Positions 1 through 6,619 of a DNA stretch of 11,979 nt are shown piece by piece; position 1 is the first letter of the stretch; every line of letters starts with the position of its first letter. The notes under the pieces were generated by a model. That model was not told the DNA's origin and did no database searches. It saw only the letters and a program-made list of their open reading frames with translations. The position numbers and the translations under genes are program-made. The stretch is taken from contig JACQAW010000269.1 of assembly GCA_016194725.1 (NCBI GenBank), forward strand, positions 1-11,979, written 5' to 3'. The stretch is from Deltaproteobacteria bacterium. GTDB taxonomy: Bacteria > Bdellovibrionota > UBA1018 > UBA923.

Positions 1-44
1 AAAAGCGCGGCGAACAACACGATCGGGAGAAGTCCAAATCTCAT
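1..44 (-). CDS. Start of an unidentified exported protein (5' end only)
   Basis: An ATG at 44-42 overlaps the TGA stop of the metalloprotease-like gene in an ATGA junction. The frame stays open to the window edge and reads MRFGLLPIVLFAAL. That is one positive residue followed by a hydrophobic stretch, typical of a signal peptide, so the product is probably exported. An AGGG sequence lies about 8 bases upstream as a weak ribosome binding site, and translational coupling to the gene before it is likely. Only 14 codons are visible, so no function can be given. It appears to be the third gene of an operon of exported proteins. Confidence rests on the overlap geometry, which recurs at other junctions in this window, and on the signal-like N-terminus. 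Confidence 0.6.
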   Translation of the reverse strand, partial: MRFGLLPIVLFAAL

Positions 45-2251
45 TTCGGATACCCTGAGCAACCTTTATCGGCATCGCAGGCACGGATTCCCGCGCACGA
101 AAGCGCGGGGGTTTCCATGCGCCTGAAATGCCGCGGGTAGATTCGCGATTTGCCGCTGGAGTTGTTCATGAGCGAGTCGTGCTCACCCAGCAGATTAAAC
201 GAGTAAGCCGGGTTCTGGTACTCATCATCGAGCGAAAGCAGATGGCCCACCTCGTGGAATACCGTGCCCAGCCCTGTGTTGGCCGTGTAATGGCCCGCGT
301 CTTCGCGATTGAGCTCGGGCGAGCCCGCCGCTGCGACGTGGCGATCGCAGTTCTCGCTGCAGGCGGTGCGCTTGGCATCGGTTTTGGCGGCTTTGGTGGC
401 ATCCTCGTCGAGGTCGATTTCAAACTTTTCATTGCACTTCGTCTTGCACGCGACCGCGGGCTCACTGCTGTCGCAGGCCTTTTTGCAGTCCGCCTGGCCT
501 TCACAGGCCTTCTGGCAGTCCTTGACCACGAAGCCGCGAACCTTGTCGCAGTCGGTAATGGAGTCCTCGGCGCGATAACACTTGTTATACTGCACCAGCG
601 GCTGCGCTTTTTTGTCGGGCGCGATTTTCATCGAAATGTTGAACTGAATGGGCGGATTGGGTTTGTCTTTCACATCCGGCGGACAGCTCACTTCCTGCTC
701 GACGGTAGCCGTGGGCTTGTCTTTGAATTTGAATGTCGCAGGCGGCGTGTTGCCCGCCTGACAGTTGTAATAGCTCTGTGCGTTGGCCTGCATTTCGGCG
801 GCAGCAGCCTCGACGTCTTCTTTCTTCATTCCGGGCCCGGGCGAGAGATAAACGGTAAGGTCCATCATCAGCGGGCCACTGGGGTCGGGGCGGCGGTATT
901 TGAAAAAGCTGTCCGAGGAGTACGGAAAATCGGGCTGCGCGCGGCACACCTTCATCTCGCCACCGTTTGCCAGGCTGCCGCAAACCCCGTCACAGCGCGG
1001 CGGATTGTGCAGCTGCGCCAGCGCGGGACTTGAGCACAGCACGGCTTTGGCCGCCTGGCGGCTGCTCTCGGGCATGTCGAGCAACATCTGCTTAGCCACG
1101 TTCGGATAACGTTTCACCAGATCTTCCAGCGAGGGGGACGAGCCGGGGGTTCCACAAACAGCACTCATTTCCTGGGCCGAGGCCGCTTCCTGGTCGTTCA
1201 TTACACTTAGCGCCGCGTCCATGACCTTTTGGTCGACAGCAACGTCAGCCGGCTTGGCGTCGGGTTTGATTCCTTTGACGAGGGCTTTGGCGAAATCCTC
1301 ATCCAGCGCGCCCAGCGAGTTGTTGCGGTCTTTTTTAACGTCGCGCTGAATGGCCCGCTTGTAGGCACCGTCGCCCACGACGCTTTTGTAAGCCGCGCGC
1401 ATTTTTTCCGCGCGGGCCTCCGAGCCTGGCCCAAAGAGCATGGGAAACGAGCCCGCCAGCCGTTCTTTTTTATCATGTAGGTCGGCGCACAGAGGCGAGC
1501 TGCTCGCGGCGCCCGTGCACTTGGTGAGCTCATAATCGAGCTGGTCCGAAAAGGCCACCGACTGCAGCATGGTCTGGATGTTGAACTGGTTGATCGTGGC
1601 ACGATAGCGCTGCAGCAAGCTGCCCTCGGTCATCTCCGAGCCCCGGTCGGCAAGAATCATGTCGGTGTCGCCAGGGTAACGAGTGATGATCGTATCACCG
1701 GTACCGGTTTCGGCACCCGGGTAAGCCACGGGAAGATCTTTTGCGGCATGCATGCCCGACGAGTCGGGCGAGATGCACCCCGGGGACGCGGCCACGGGAA
1801 TGGGACGAACATCGGCCTTCGCTCCGGCGGCGTTTCTAACGGCCTCATCGGTTCCCGGTCGCAACGCCAATAGACGGTCAGCCGAGGCCCGCGCCGCCTC
1901 TTGGCGCAGCACCATGCTCTCGTAGATCTTGTCGCGCATCTTTTGCGTGACGATGGGCAAAAGAAAATCACGGGCCAGCGTATTGGGGTCGGCAATTCCC
2001 GTCCCCGGCTTGCAGGCGGCCTTCACGTAGCTTTTGATGTCCTCGGGCGAGCACCCAAAGTTCAGGGAATCAGATGCGGCGGCCTCGGAGCTGGAAACGA
2101 AACCATAACCGCCATGCGAATCCCCAAAAATGCCACTGACGCCACTAACGGCTTTCACGGGCTTGTCGGCCCCATGACCCCACGCCTGCACGCCCGCAAG
2201 AAATGCCAGCAGCAGCAGTACTAAAGATGGGTGGTGCCTATGGCCTTTCAC
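41..2251 (-). CDS. Secreted HExxH zinc metalloprotease-like protein with Cys-rich segment
   Basis: The 736-residue product has a signal peptide (about residues 1-23, hydrophobic core LVLLLLAFLAGV). Near the C-terminus HEVGH (666-670) continues as LLSLDDEY, giving HExxHxxSxxD. This resembles the metzincin pattern HExxHxxGxxH/D, with H666 and H670 as zinc ligands, E667 as catalytic base and D676 as possible third ligand. SLM at 693-695 could be the Met-turn. Residues about 450-555 look like the N-terminal half of a catalytic domain. Between that and the zinc site lies a charged Cys-rich stretch (558-635) with four CxxxC pairs. Residues 24-440 match nothing I recognise. The GTG start overlaps the upstream stop (GTGA) and has a GGAGG site 4 bases ahead. 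Secreted zinc peptidase activity is inferred from the motif; substrate and exact family are unknown. Confidence 0.8.
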   Translation of the reverse strand: MKGHRHHPSLVLLLLAFLAGVQAWGHGADKPVKAVSGVSGIFGDSHGGYGFVSSSEAAASDSLNFGCSPEDIKSYVKAACKPGTGIADPNTLARDFLLPIVTQKMRDKIYESMVLRQEAARASADRLLALRPGTDEAVRNAAGAKADVRPIPVAASPGCISPDSSGMHAAKDLPVAYPGAETGTGDTIITRYPGDTDMILADRGSEMTEGSLLQRYRATINQFNIQTMLQSVAFSDQLDYELTKCTGAASSSPLCADLHDKKERLAGSFPMLFGPGSEARAEKMRAAYKSVVGDGAYKRAIQRDVKKDRNNSLGALDEDFAKALVKGIKPDAKPADVAVDQKVMDAALSVMNDQEAASAQEMSAVCGTPGSSPSLEDLVKRYPNVAKQMLLDMPESSRQAAKAVLCSSPALAQLHNPPRCDGVCGSLANGGEMKVCRAQPDFPYSSDSFFKYRRPDPSGPLMMDLTVYLSPGPGMKKEDVEAAAAEMQANAQSYYNCQAGNTPPATFKFKDKPTATVEQEVSCPPDVKDKPNPPIQFNISMKIAPDKKAQPLVQYNKCYRAEDSITDCDKVRGFVVKDCQKACEGQADCKKACDSSEPAVACKTKCNEKFEIDLDEDATKAAKTDAKRTACSENCDRHVAAAGSPELNREDAGHYTANTGLGTVFHEVGHLLSLDDEYQNPAYSFNLLGEHDSLMNNSSGKSRIYPRHFRRMETPALSCAGIRACDADKGCSGYPK

Positions 2252-2718
2252 TTCGCCTCCGGTTTATCCGTTCCTTTGCCAGAATTGATTTTTTTGACCG
2301 ATGATTCGCAATCCTGGGTCGGCGGCACCTGCTTGCCCGCACGCAGATCGCTGATTTGGCCGTTTTCAAATGCCGTGTATGGAATGTAGGTCAGCAGCTC
2401 GTTGGGATCCCAGCTGTCGTGTCCGCCCGAAGCCCGAAAACGTGAGCGCAGACTGAGCTCCCGGTCCTGAAGCCGGCCCAGCAGATTTTTTTTGCGGACC
2501 AGCTCGCGAAACACGTGCGCCTTGGCTGCTTTTGAAATTCTTGGAACCTCAAGCTTCTTCTGCAGCTCGGCCACGTCGGTTTCGACGCGTGCGATATTCG
2601 AACGCACCAGCGCCAGATCGTGCGAGTAATCGACGGGCTCATCGGCCCGAAGGTTTGGCCAGGAAAACAGTACACCCATCAATAAGCTCAACGCCGCAAT
2701 ACGTCCCAGCTGGTTCAC
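2248..2718 (-). CDS. Small exported coiled-coil protein of unknown function
   Basis: I do not recognise this family. From the preferred GTG start at 2718 the product is 156 residues. It has a signal peptide-like N-terminus (MNQLGRIAALSLLMGVLF, cleavage probably after NLRA). A long charged helical region with heptad-like spacing follows, and is probably a coiled coil. The C-terminus is polar with a single cysteine. An in-frame ATG at 2745 would add nine residues, but it has no ribosome binding site and overlaps a likely -10 box. The GTG at 2718 is preceded by AGGGGGAG at good spacing. The stop overlaps the start of the metalloprotease-like gene by four bases, so the two are probably co-translated and may act together in the periplasm or outside the cell. 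That partnership is inferred from position only. Confidence 0.7.
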   Translation of the reverse strand: MNQLGRIAALSLLMGVLFSWPNLRADEPVDYSHDLALVRSNIARVETDVAELQKKLEVPRISKAAKAHVFRELVRKKNLLGRLQDRELSLRSRFRASGGHDSWDPNELLTYIPYTAFENGQISDLRAGKQVPPTQDCESSVKKINSGKGTDKPEAK

Positions 2719-2815
2719 GTGCTCCCCCTTTGTCCCTGTTCTCATTGTATCAGTCTTGAAAAATGGTGACTATGGACCTTATTTTATCTTAAATAACAAA
2801 TAGTTACAGTTTGGC
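2719..2815. other. AT-rich intergenic gap between two minus-strand operons
   Basis: This gap is clearly richer in A and T than the surrounding genes. It separates the HupE gene stop from the exported-protein operon and contains the putative promoter listed separately. A short inverted repeat, TTATTT-6-AAATAA on the minus strand, lies inside it. It has no GC-rich stem and no convincing U-tract, so I do not call it an intrinsic terminator. Confidence 0.5.
2744..2772 (-). promoter_or_regulatory. Putative sigma70-type promoter of the exported-protein operon
   Basis: On the minus strand a TACAAT -10 box (2749-2744, 5 of 6 consensus) follows a weaker TAGTCA -35 box (2772-2767, 4 of 6) across a 17-bp spacer. 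Transcription would start near 2737, about 19 bases before the GTG start at 2718 and downstream of the alternative ATG at 2745. The boxes lie in the AT-rich gap between the HupE gene and this operon. They were found by eye. Confidence 0.45.
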
Positions 2816-3913
2816 CTATTGAGGCAAAAACACCCGCTGAATGAACCAGATAAAGCCGGCGGCCAGAATCAATGCTGCCGAAAGTCGCACGACATAGAGG
2901 TAAAACCGCTGGCTCTTTTGAAGCCAGCAAAGCGCCGGAAAAATGAGCAGCACGATAATGGCTTGCCCCACTTCAACGCCCAGGTTGAACCCCACCAGGG
3001 GCACCATTAGCCGGCCCTTCTCGAGATGCAGCGAGGCCAACGCCGTGGCGAAACCGAAACCATGAACCAGGCCAAATACCGCGGCAATTCGCCAGCGGTG
3101 GCGGGGCACGCGCCCCCAAAGATTGTGAATCAAATCCTCGGCGGCGACTACCACGATCGAGAGCGCAATCGCCGACTCGACCAGCCGCGAAGGCACCTGC
3201 ACCCACCCAAGTGCGACGCACGCAAGCGTGGCGGAATGTCCGAGCGTAAAACCCGTGACGGTTTTGAGCAAACCCCACACCCCGCCGCCCCCCAGCACGA
3301 GGGCCAGAATAAAAAGAATGTGATCAATACCGTCTGGAAGCTTCAAGCGCCGGTCCGCGCCCAGCCACTCGGAAGGCGCAGCTCCGATATGCTCGATCCC
3401 TATTAGAATAAAATCGCCAAAGCCATTCGGAGTCGGCGCGAGCGTGATGGTCGAATGAGACCGGTCGGCCTCAAACGCCACCGACGTGCCGTTGAAATCG
3501 GCTTTTCCCAAAATTTGAAAGCCGTCTTTCATTCCTTCCACGACGGGAAGCTTCCAGACGAGTTTCACCGCTGCCGCCGGACAACGCACTACCGCAGCCA
3601 GAATCACGCGCCTTTGTTCGATCTGCGCCGACGGCTGCGACCAACTGCACAGGCCGCCCTCACTGGTGCGCAGCTCGCCACCCATCAGCGCGACCTCGAC
3701 AAGTTGCTTGGCCAGAGCGGGGCTGGTGCGCTCATCCAAGCTGTAATCCGGAAGGTGCGCCAGGTCTTCGAGCGCGCTCGCGCCAAGCTCCATGCGCACG
3801 TCCAGCTCCTGGCCCCTGATTGTAACGAATATCCGGCCCGAATCTTTGGTGTGCGCCAGCGCACTCAGAGGCAGCATGAAAACGAAAAGCATCCTAACCA
3901 GAATTCGCGTCAC
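2816..3913 (-). CDS. HupE/UreJ-type membrane protein with extracytoplasmic N-terminal domain
   Basis: The 365-residue product has a signal peptide (1-20, ending SALA), then an extracytoplasmic beta-rich domain (about 21-165), then a polytopic membrane domain (about 195-365). The membrane part carries the histidine-rich motifs of the HupE/UreJ_2 group: GIEH (172-175), DGIDH (194-198), GHS (225-227), HGFGFA (284-289) and FNLGVEVGQ (309-317). HupE and UreJ relatives are linked to nickel or cobalt permeation, but for this long form with an N-terminal domain the substrate is not established. No urease or hydrogenase gene is in the window. The start is a GTG overlapping the FKBP stop (GTGA), so expression is probably coupled to the prolyl isomerase. 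The family call is strong and the transported ion is inference. Confidence 0.85.
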   Translation of the reverse strand: MTRILVRMLFVFMLPLSALAHTKDSGRIFVTIRGQELDVRMELGASALEDLAHLPDYSLDERTSPALAKQLVEVALMGGELRTSEGGLCSWSQPSAQIEQRRVILAAVVRCPAAAVKLVWKLPVVEGMKDGFQILGKADFNGTSVAFEADRSHSTITLAPTPNGFGDFILIGIEHIGAAPSEWLGADRRLKLPDGIDHILFILALVLGGGGVWGLLKTVTGFTLGHSATLACVALGWVQVPSRLVESAIALSIVVVAAEDLIHNLWGRVPRHRWRIAAVFGLVHGFGFATALASLHLEKGRLMVPLVGFNLGVEVGQAIIVLLIFPALCWLQKSQRFYLYVVRLSAALILAAGFIWFIQRVFLPQ

Positions 3914-4401
3914 GGTGCCTCGATCTTCAATAGCTCGACTTCGAAAATAATTGTCGCGTTGGGCGGTACTTTTTTTGTGCCCTTTTTTCCGTAGGCCAGC
4001 GCCGGCGGCACCGTGATCTTGCGCACCTCGCCTACCTGCGCCCCCTTGAGCGCTTCGTCCCAGCCATCAATCACGGCTCCGGTTCCCAGCTTGAAGGTCA
4101 GCGGCGTGCCCCGCTCGCGCGACGAGTCGACCTGCTCGCCCGTGGGCAGCCGGGCGGTATAATGCACCGTCAGTATGTCGCGGCCCTTGGCGCCCGCACC
4201 CGTACCTGCTTTAAGCACATCGGACTCCAAACCCGTTCTGCCCCGGTAAGTCTGTGGAGCGCGCGCCTTTGCTGTCGCCTGGCGCGGCGTTTTGGATGGA
4301 CTCTTCATTTTTTCGAGCTGAAGCCAGAGAAAGTAAAACACCGCACCGGCAAAAGCGGCGTAGGCGATCCAAATCAGAATGGAAACCGCATCGGTGCGCA
4401 T
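3910..4401 (-). CDS. Membrane-anchored FKBP-type peptidyl-prolyl cis-trans isomerase
   Basis: This 163-residue protein has one N-terminal membrane segment (about 7-27), a basic linker (about 31-55) and a full FKBP domain (about 57-161). Family motifs are present in order: VHYTA (79-83), VDSS (91-94), VIDGW (110-114), LAYG (135-138) and VPPNA (145-149). The product should catalyse proline isomerisation and assist protein folding. The segment has a short mostly uncharged N-terminus and a positive residue cluster after it, so orientation by the positive-inside rule is ambiguous and a cytoplasmic location of the domain is possible. The gene overlaps the HupE gene by four bases, and the isomerase might help fold or assemble that membrane protein (inference). 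No ribosome binding site precedes the ATG; the promoter lies very close (see the promoter entry). Confidence 0.92.
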   Translation of the reverse strand: MRTDAVSILIWIAYAAFAGAVFYFLWLQLEKMKSPSKTPRQATAKARAPQTYRGRTGLESDVLKAGTGAGAKGRDILTVHYTARLPTGEQVDSSRERGTPLTFKLGTGAVIDGWDEALKGAQVGEVRKITVPPALAYGKKGTKKVPPNATIIFEVELLKIEAP

Positions 4402-4407
4402 ACCAAG

Positions 4408-4436
4408 ATTCTAATGACGCAGCGTTCGTATAGCAA
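4408..4436 (-). promoter_or_regulatory. Putative promoter of the FKBP-HupE operon, close to a leaderless start
   Basis: On the minus strand a TTGCTA -35 box (4436-4431, 4 of 6) and a TAGAAT -10 box (4413-4408, 5 of 6) are separated by exactly 17 bp. Only six bases lie between the -10 box and the ATG at 4401. The predicted transcription start therefore falls on or beside the A of the start codon, and no Shine-Dalgarno sequence is present. Confidence 0.45.
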
Positions 4437-4484
4437 GCGGTGGCCATTTCAACCCCGTGCAATTCGTGTTTGAATGCGAGTCTC

Positions 4485-5075
4485 ATGTCACATTCTGATC
4501 ATCGGTCCGATAACCCGGCGGCGTGGGCCGCCGCACTTTCCCGCCGAAAATTTCTGCGCTGGACGGCGCTCGCCGCTGTCGCGTCAATGGTGGGCTGGCG
4601 CTTTCTGACTCCCGCCGCGGGCGACGACCCTGGGCCGCTTTCGCACTTGAGTTCCAACCAGGCCAAGGTACTGGCCGCGGCCTATCAGACGATCACGGGC
4701 GAAACCAAACCAGAGTCGGTGCGCGAGGCCTTGCGTTTCATGGACGGGTATCTGGGCCGAATGGATGGGCGCACGCGCCTGGAGTTCAGCGCGCTGCTTG
4801 CGCTGGTCGAACACTCGCCGCTTGTATTTCATGGATACCTGGGACGCTTTTCGTCGCTGCCTGCCCAGGCTCGAGCGCACTGCCTGACCGGCTGGCGCCG
4901 AGGCGCCACGTGGCGGCGCCCTGTTTATTGCGCGCTCAAAGACCTCTCCTATCTTTATTACTACACGCGACCCGCGAATTGGGCCGGTCTTGGCTACGCG
5001 GGTCCATTGGTATCCGCCGATGCCGTTAATCCGGCATTTGAACGCCGCTATCAGGGCCTCGAGGCCAAGTCGTGA
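4485..5075 (+). CDS. Tat-exported small subunit, gluconate 2-dehydrogenase subunit 3 family
   Basis: From the ATG at 4485 the product is 196 residues. It has a twin-arginine signal with SRRKFLR (residues 19-25), followed by a hydrophobic stretch and probable cleavage near residue 45. The mature part matches the helical subunit-3 family of membrane-bound gluconate dehydrogenases: the region from SSNQAKVLAAAYQTI through the tyrosine-rich SYLYYYTRP. In characterised FAD-dependent sugar dehydrogenases this small subunit carries the Tat signal that exports the folded flavoprotein partner. Here the downstream GMC protein has no signal of its own, which fits. An in-frame GTG at 4440 would add 15 residues; I prefer 4485 because it puts the twin-arginine motif nearer the N-terminus, although both sites have poor ribosome binding sites. 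The stop overlaps the next start (GTGA). Confidence 0.85.
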   Translation: MSHSDHRSDNPAAWAAALSRRKFLRWTALAAVASMVGWRFLTPAAGDDPGPLSHLSSNQAKVLAAAYQTITGETKPESVREALRFMDGYLGRMDGRTRLEFSALLALVEHSPLVFHGYLGRFSSLPAQARAHCLTGWRRGATWRRPVYCALKDLSYLYYYTRPANWAGLGYAGPLVSADAVNPAFERRYQGLEAKS

Positions 5076-6580
5076 TTTTCACCCACCGGCAGCTCATCGC
5101 CAATCGCGTCTTTGATGCCGACGTGTGCATCATCGGCTCCGGCGCCGGGGGCAGCGCCGCGGCTTACGCCCTGGCGCAGGCCGGACGCCGCGTGATCGTC
5201 GTCGAGCGCGGCTCGTTTCTGACGCCCAAGGATTTCGATCAGCGCGAGGAAAACATGTTTCCCAAGCTGTTCTATGATGCCGGTGGGCGAACCACACGCA
5301 ACCGCGCCATTCGCGTGCTGCACGGCCATGGTGTGGGAGGTTCGACCTTGCACAACATCAACCTGTGCAAGCGCATTCCCGACCCTGTCTTTGCATCTTG
5401 GGAGCTGCCTCGTTTCAACGTCAGTGGCCTGCGCCCCCACTACGAAAAAGTCGAAAAGCTGCTGGGCGTTTCGCGCATTCCGGCCGAGCGCATGAACGAG
5501 AACAACCGCCTGTTCAAAGCGGGTGTTGAAAAGCTGGGCTACCGTGGCGATTTTCTTTTCCACAACCGCAAAGACTGCGTGGGCAGTGGATTCTGCGAGC
5601 TGGGCTGCGCGTTCGATGCCAAGATGAATGCGCTGCGCGTGCTGATACCTCAGGCTGTGCAGCACGGGGCCATGGTGCTGGCCGACACCCGAGCTCTGAG
5701 ATTGGAACGTGACGGTCGCCGAATCGTGCGGGTGATCGCCCAGACGCTGCATCCGGAATCCGGCGCGGCGCTTTCCACCCACGTCATCAGCGCCAAAACT
5801 TTTATCTGCGCCGGCGGCGCCGTGGAAACGCCTCTTTTGCTTCAGCGCAGCGATGTGCCTGATCCGGAAAGTCTCGTGGGCTCACGCTTGCATCTGCATC
5901 CGGGCGTGGCCGTGCTGGGCGAATTTGAGCAACCGGTGCGCTCGTGGCAGGGCATTCCCCAGAGCTACGAGTGCACCGAATTCATCTCGTTCGAACCCGC
6001 GCCCAACGCTGCCGCAGAAAAACGCATCTGGATGATCGCGGGCTCCGCCCATCCCGCCGGCGCCGCCTCGATGCTGCCGGGCTTTGGCGCCGAGCACGCC
6101 GGCTGGATGGAAAAACTGCCCCGGATGGCCTGTATTTCAGCGATGGTGCACGACTCCACTCGCGGCATCGTGAGGCGCAAGGGCGAATTTGGCGCTGACC
6201 TGAATTATGTTTTAAACAGCGCCGACCGCGCGCAACTGGCTACCGGTCTGCGCGAGGCAGCCCGCATTTTACTCGCCGCCGGTGCGCGCGAAGCCATTCT
6301 TCCATTTGTCGAACCGCTGCGCATTCAAACCGCGGCTCAGCTCGACCGTTTGCCTATCGAAGTGCGCGACCTGGATATCGACATGGTCGCGGTGCATCCG
6401 ATGAGCACGGTTTGGGTGGGGCGTTCCGAAAAAGACTCCTGCCTCGACGAGTCCTGCCGCTACTGGCAGCTCGACAATCTGCTGGTTGCCGACATGTCGG
6501 TCTATCCGTCGTCCCTGGGCGTGCCACCACAGCTCTCGGCGTACGCGATCGGTTTCTATGCCGCCGCCACGGCACGCTAA
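5072..6580 (+). CDS. GMC family FAD-dependent dehydrogenase, catalytic subunit
   Basis: The 502-residue flavoprotein begins with an FAD-binding Rossmann fold: GSGAGGS at 22-28 and the ribose-binding glutamate E45 in VVERG. The GMC signature GVGGSTLHN follows at 87-95. The C-terminal GMC domain holds H442 in the VHPMSTVWVG segment, a likely active-site histidine, and DMSVYPSSLGVPP near the end. Cysteines C169, C175 and C179 form C-x5-C-x3-C, a spacing like the 3Fe-4S motif of bacterial FAD-glucose dehydrogenase alpha subunits. The probable role is oxidation of a sugar, sugar acid or alcohol in the periplasm; the substrate cannot be read from sequence. The GTG start overlaps the small-subunit stop and has GAGG 8 bases upstream. 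No cytochrome c subunit follows, since the next gene is convergent. Confidence 0.88.
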   Translation: MIFTHRQLIANRVFDADVCIIGSGAGGSAAAYALAQAGRRVIVVERGSFLTPKDFDQREENMFPKLFYDAGGRTTRNRAIRVLHGHGVGGSTLHNINLCKRIPDPVFASWELPRFNVSGLRPHYEKVEKLLGVSRIPAERMNENNRLFKAGVEKLGYRGDFLFHNRKDCVGSGFCELGCAFDAKMNALRVLIPQAVQHGAMVLADTRALRLERDGRRIVRVIAQTLHPESGAALSTHVISAKTFICAGGAVETPLLLQRSDVPDPESLVGSRLHLHPGVAVLGEFEQPVRSWQGIPQSYECTEFISFEPAPNAAAEKRIWMIAGSAHPAGAASMLPGFGAEHAGWMEKLPRMACISAMVHDSTRGIVRRKGEFGADLNYVLNSADRAQLATGLREAARILLAAGAREAILPFVEPLRIQTAAQLDRLPIEVRDLDIDMVAVHPMSTVWVGRSEKDSCLDESCRYWQLDNLLVADMSVYPSSLGVPPQLSAYAIGFYAAATAR

Positions 6581-6619
6581 CGCATCGAGTCCCGTCTCAA
6601 GACGTCTAAACCCGATTGT

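Noticed and set aside
128..1033. Plus-strand open frame of 301 codons
   Set aside because: It is antisense to the metalloprotease-like gene, whose signal peptide, HExxH motif, ribosome binding site and operon overlaps are convincing. The antisense protein shows no recognisable domain. Long antisense frames are expected in GC-rich coding DNA.
4437..4484. Promoter for the plus-strand dehydrogenase operon
   Set aside because: A TATAGC-like box at 4428-4433 has no acceptable -35 partner and overlaps the opposing promoter. A promoter must exist near here, but I cannot place it.
5051..5782. Minus-strand open frame of 243 codons
   Set aside because: It lies opposite the Rossmann fold of the GMC dehydrogenase and has low-complexity composition with no family motifs.
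6581..6619. Bidirectional terminator between the convergent GMC and apt genes
   Set aside because: Only a short AGACGTCT palindrome and a 4-bp stem are present, with no U-tract. I cannot support a terminator here.
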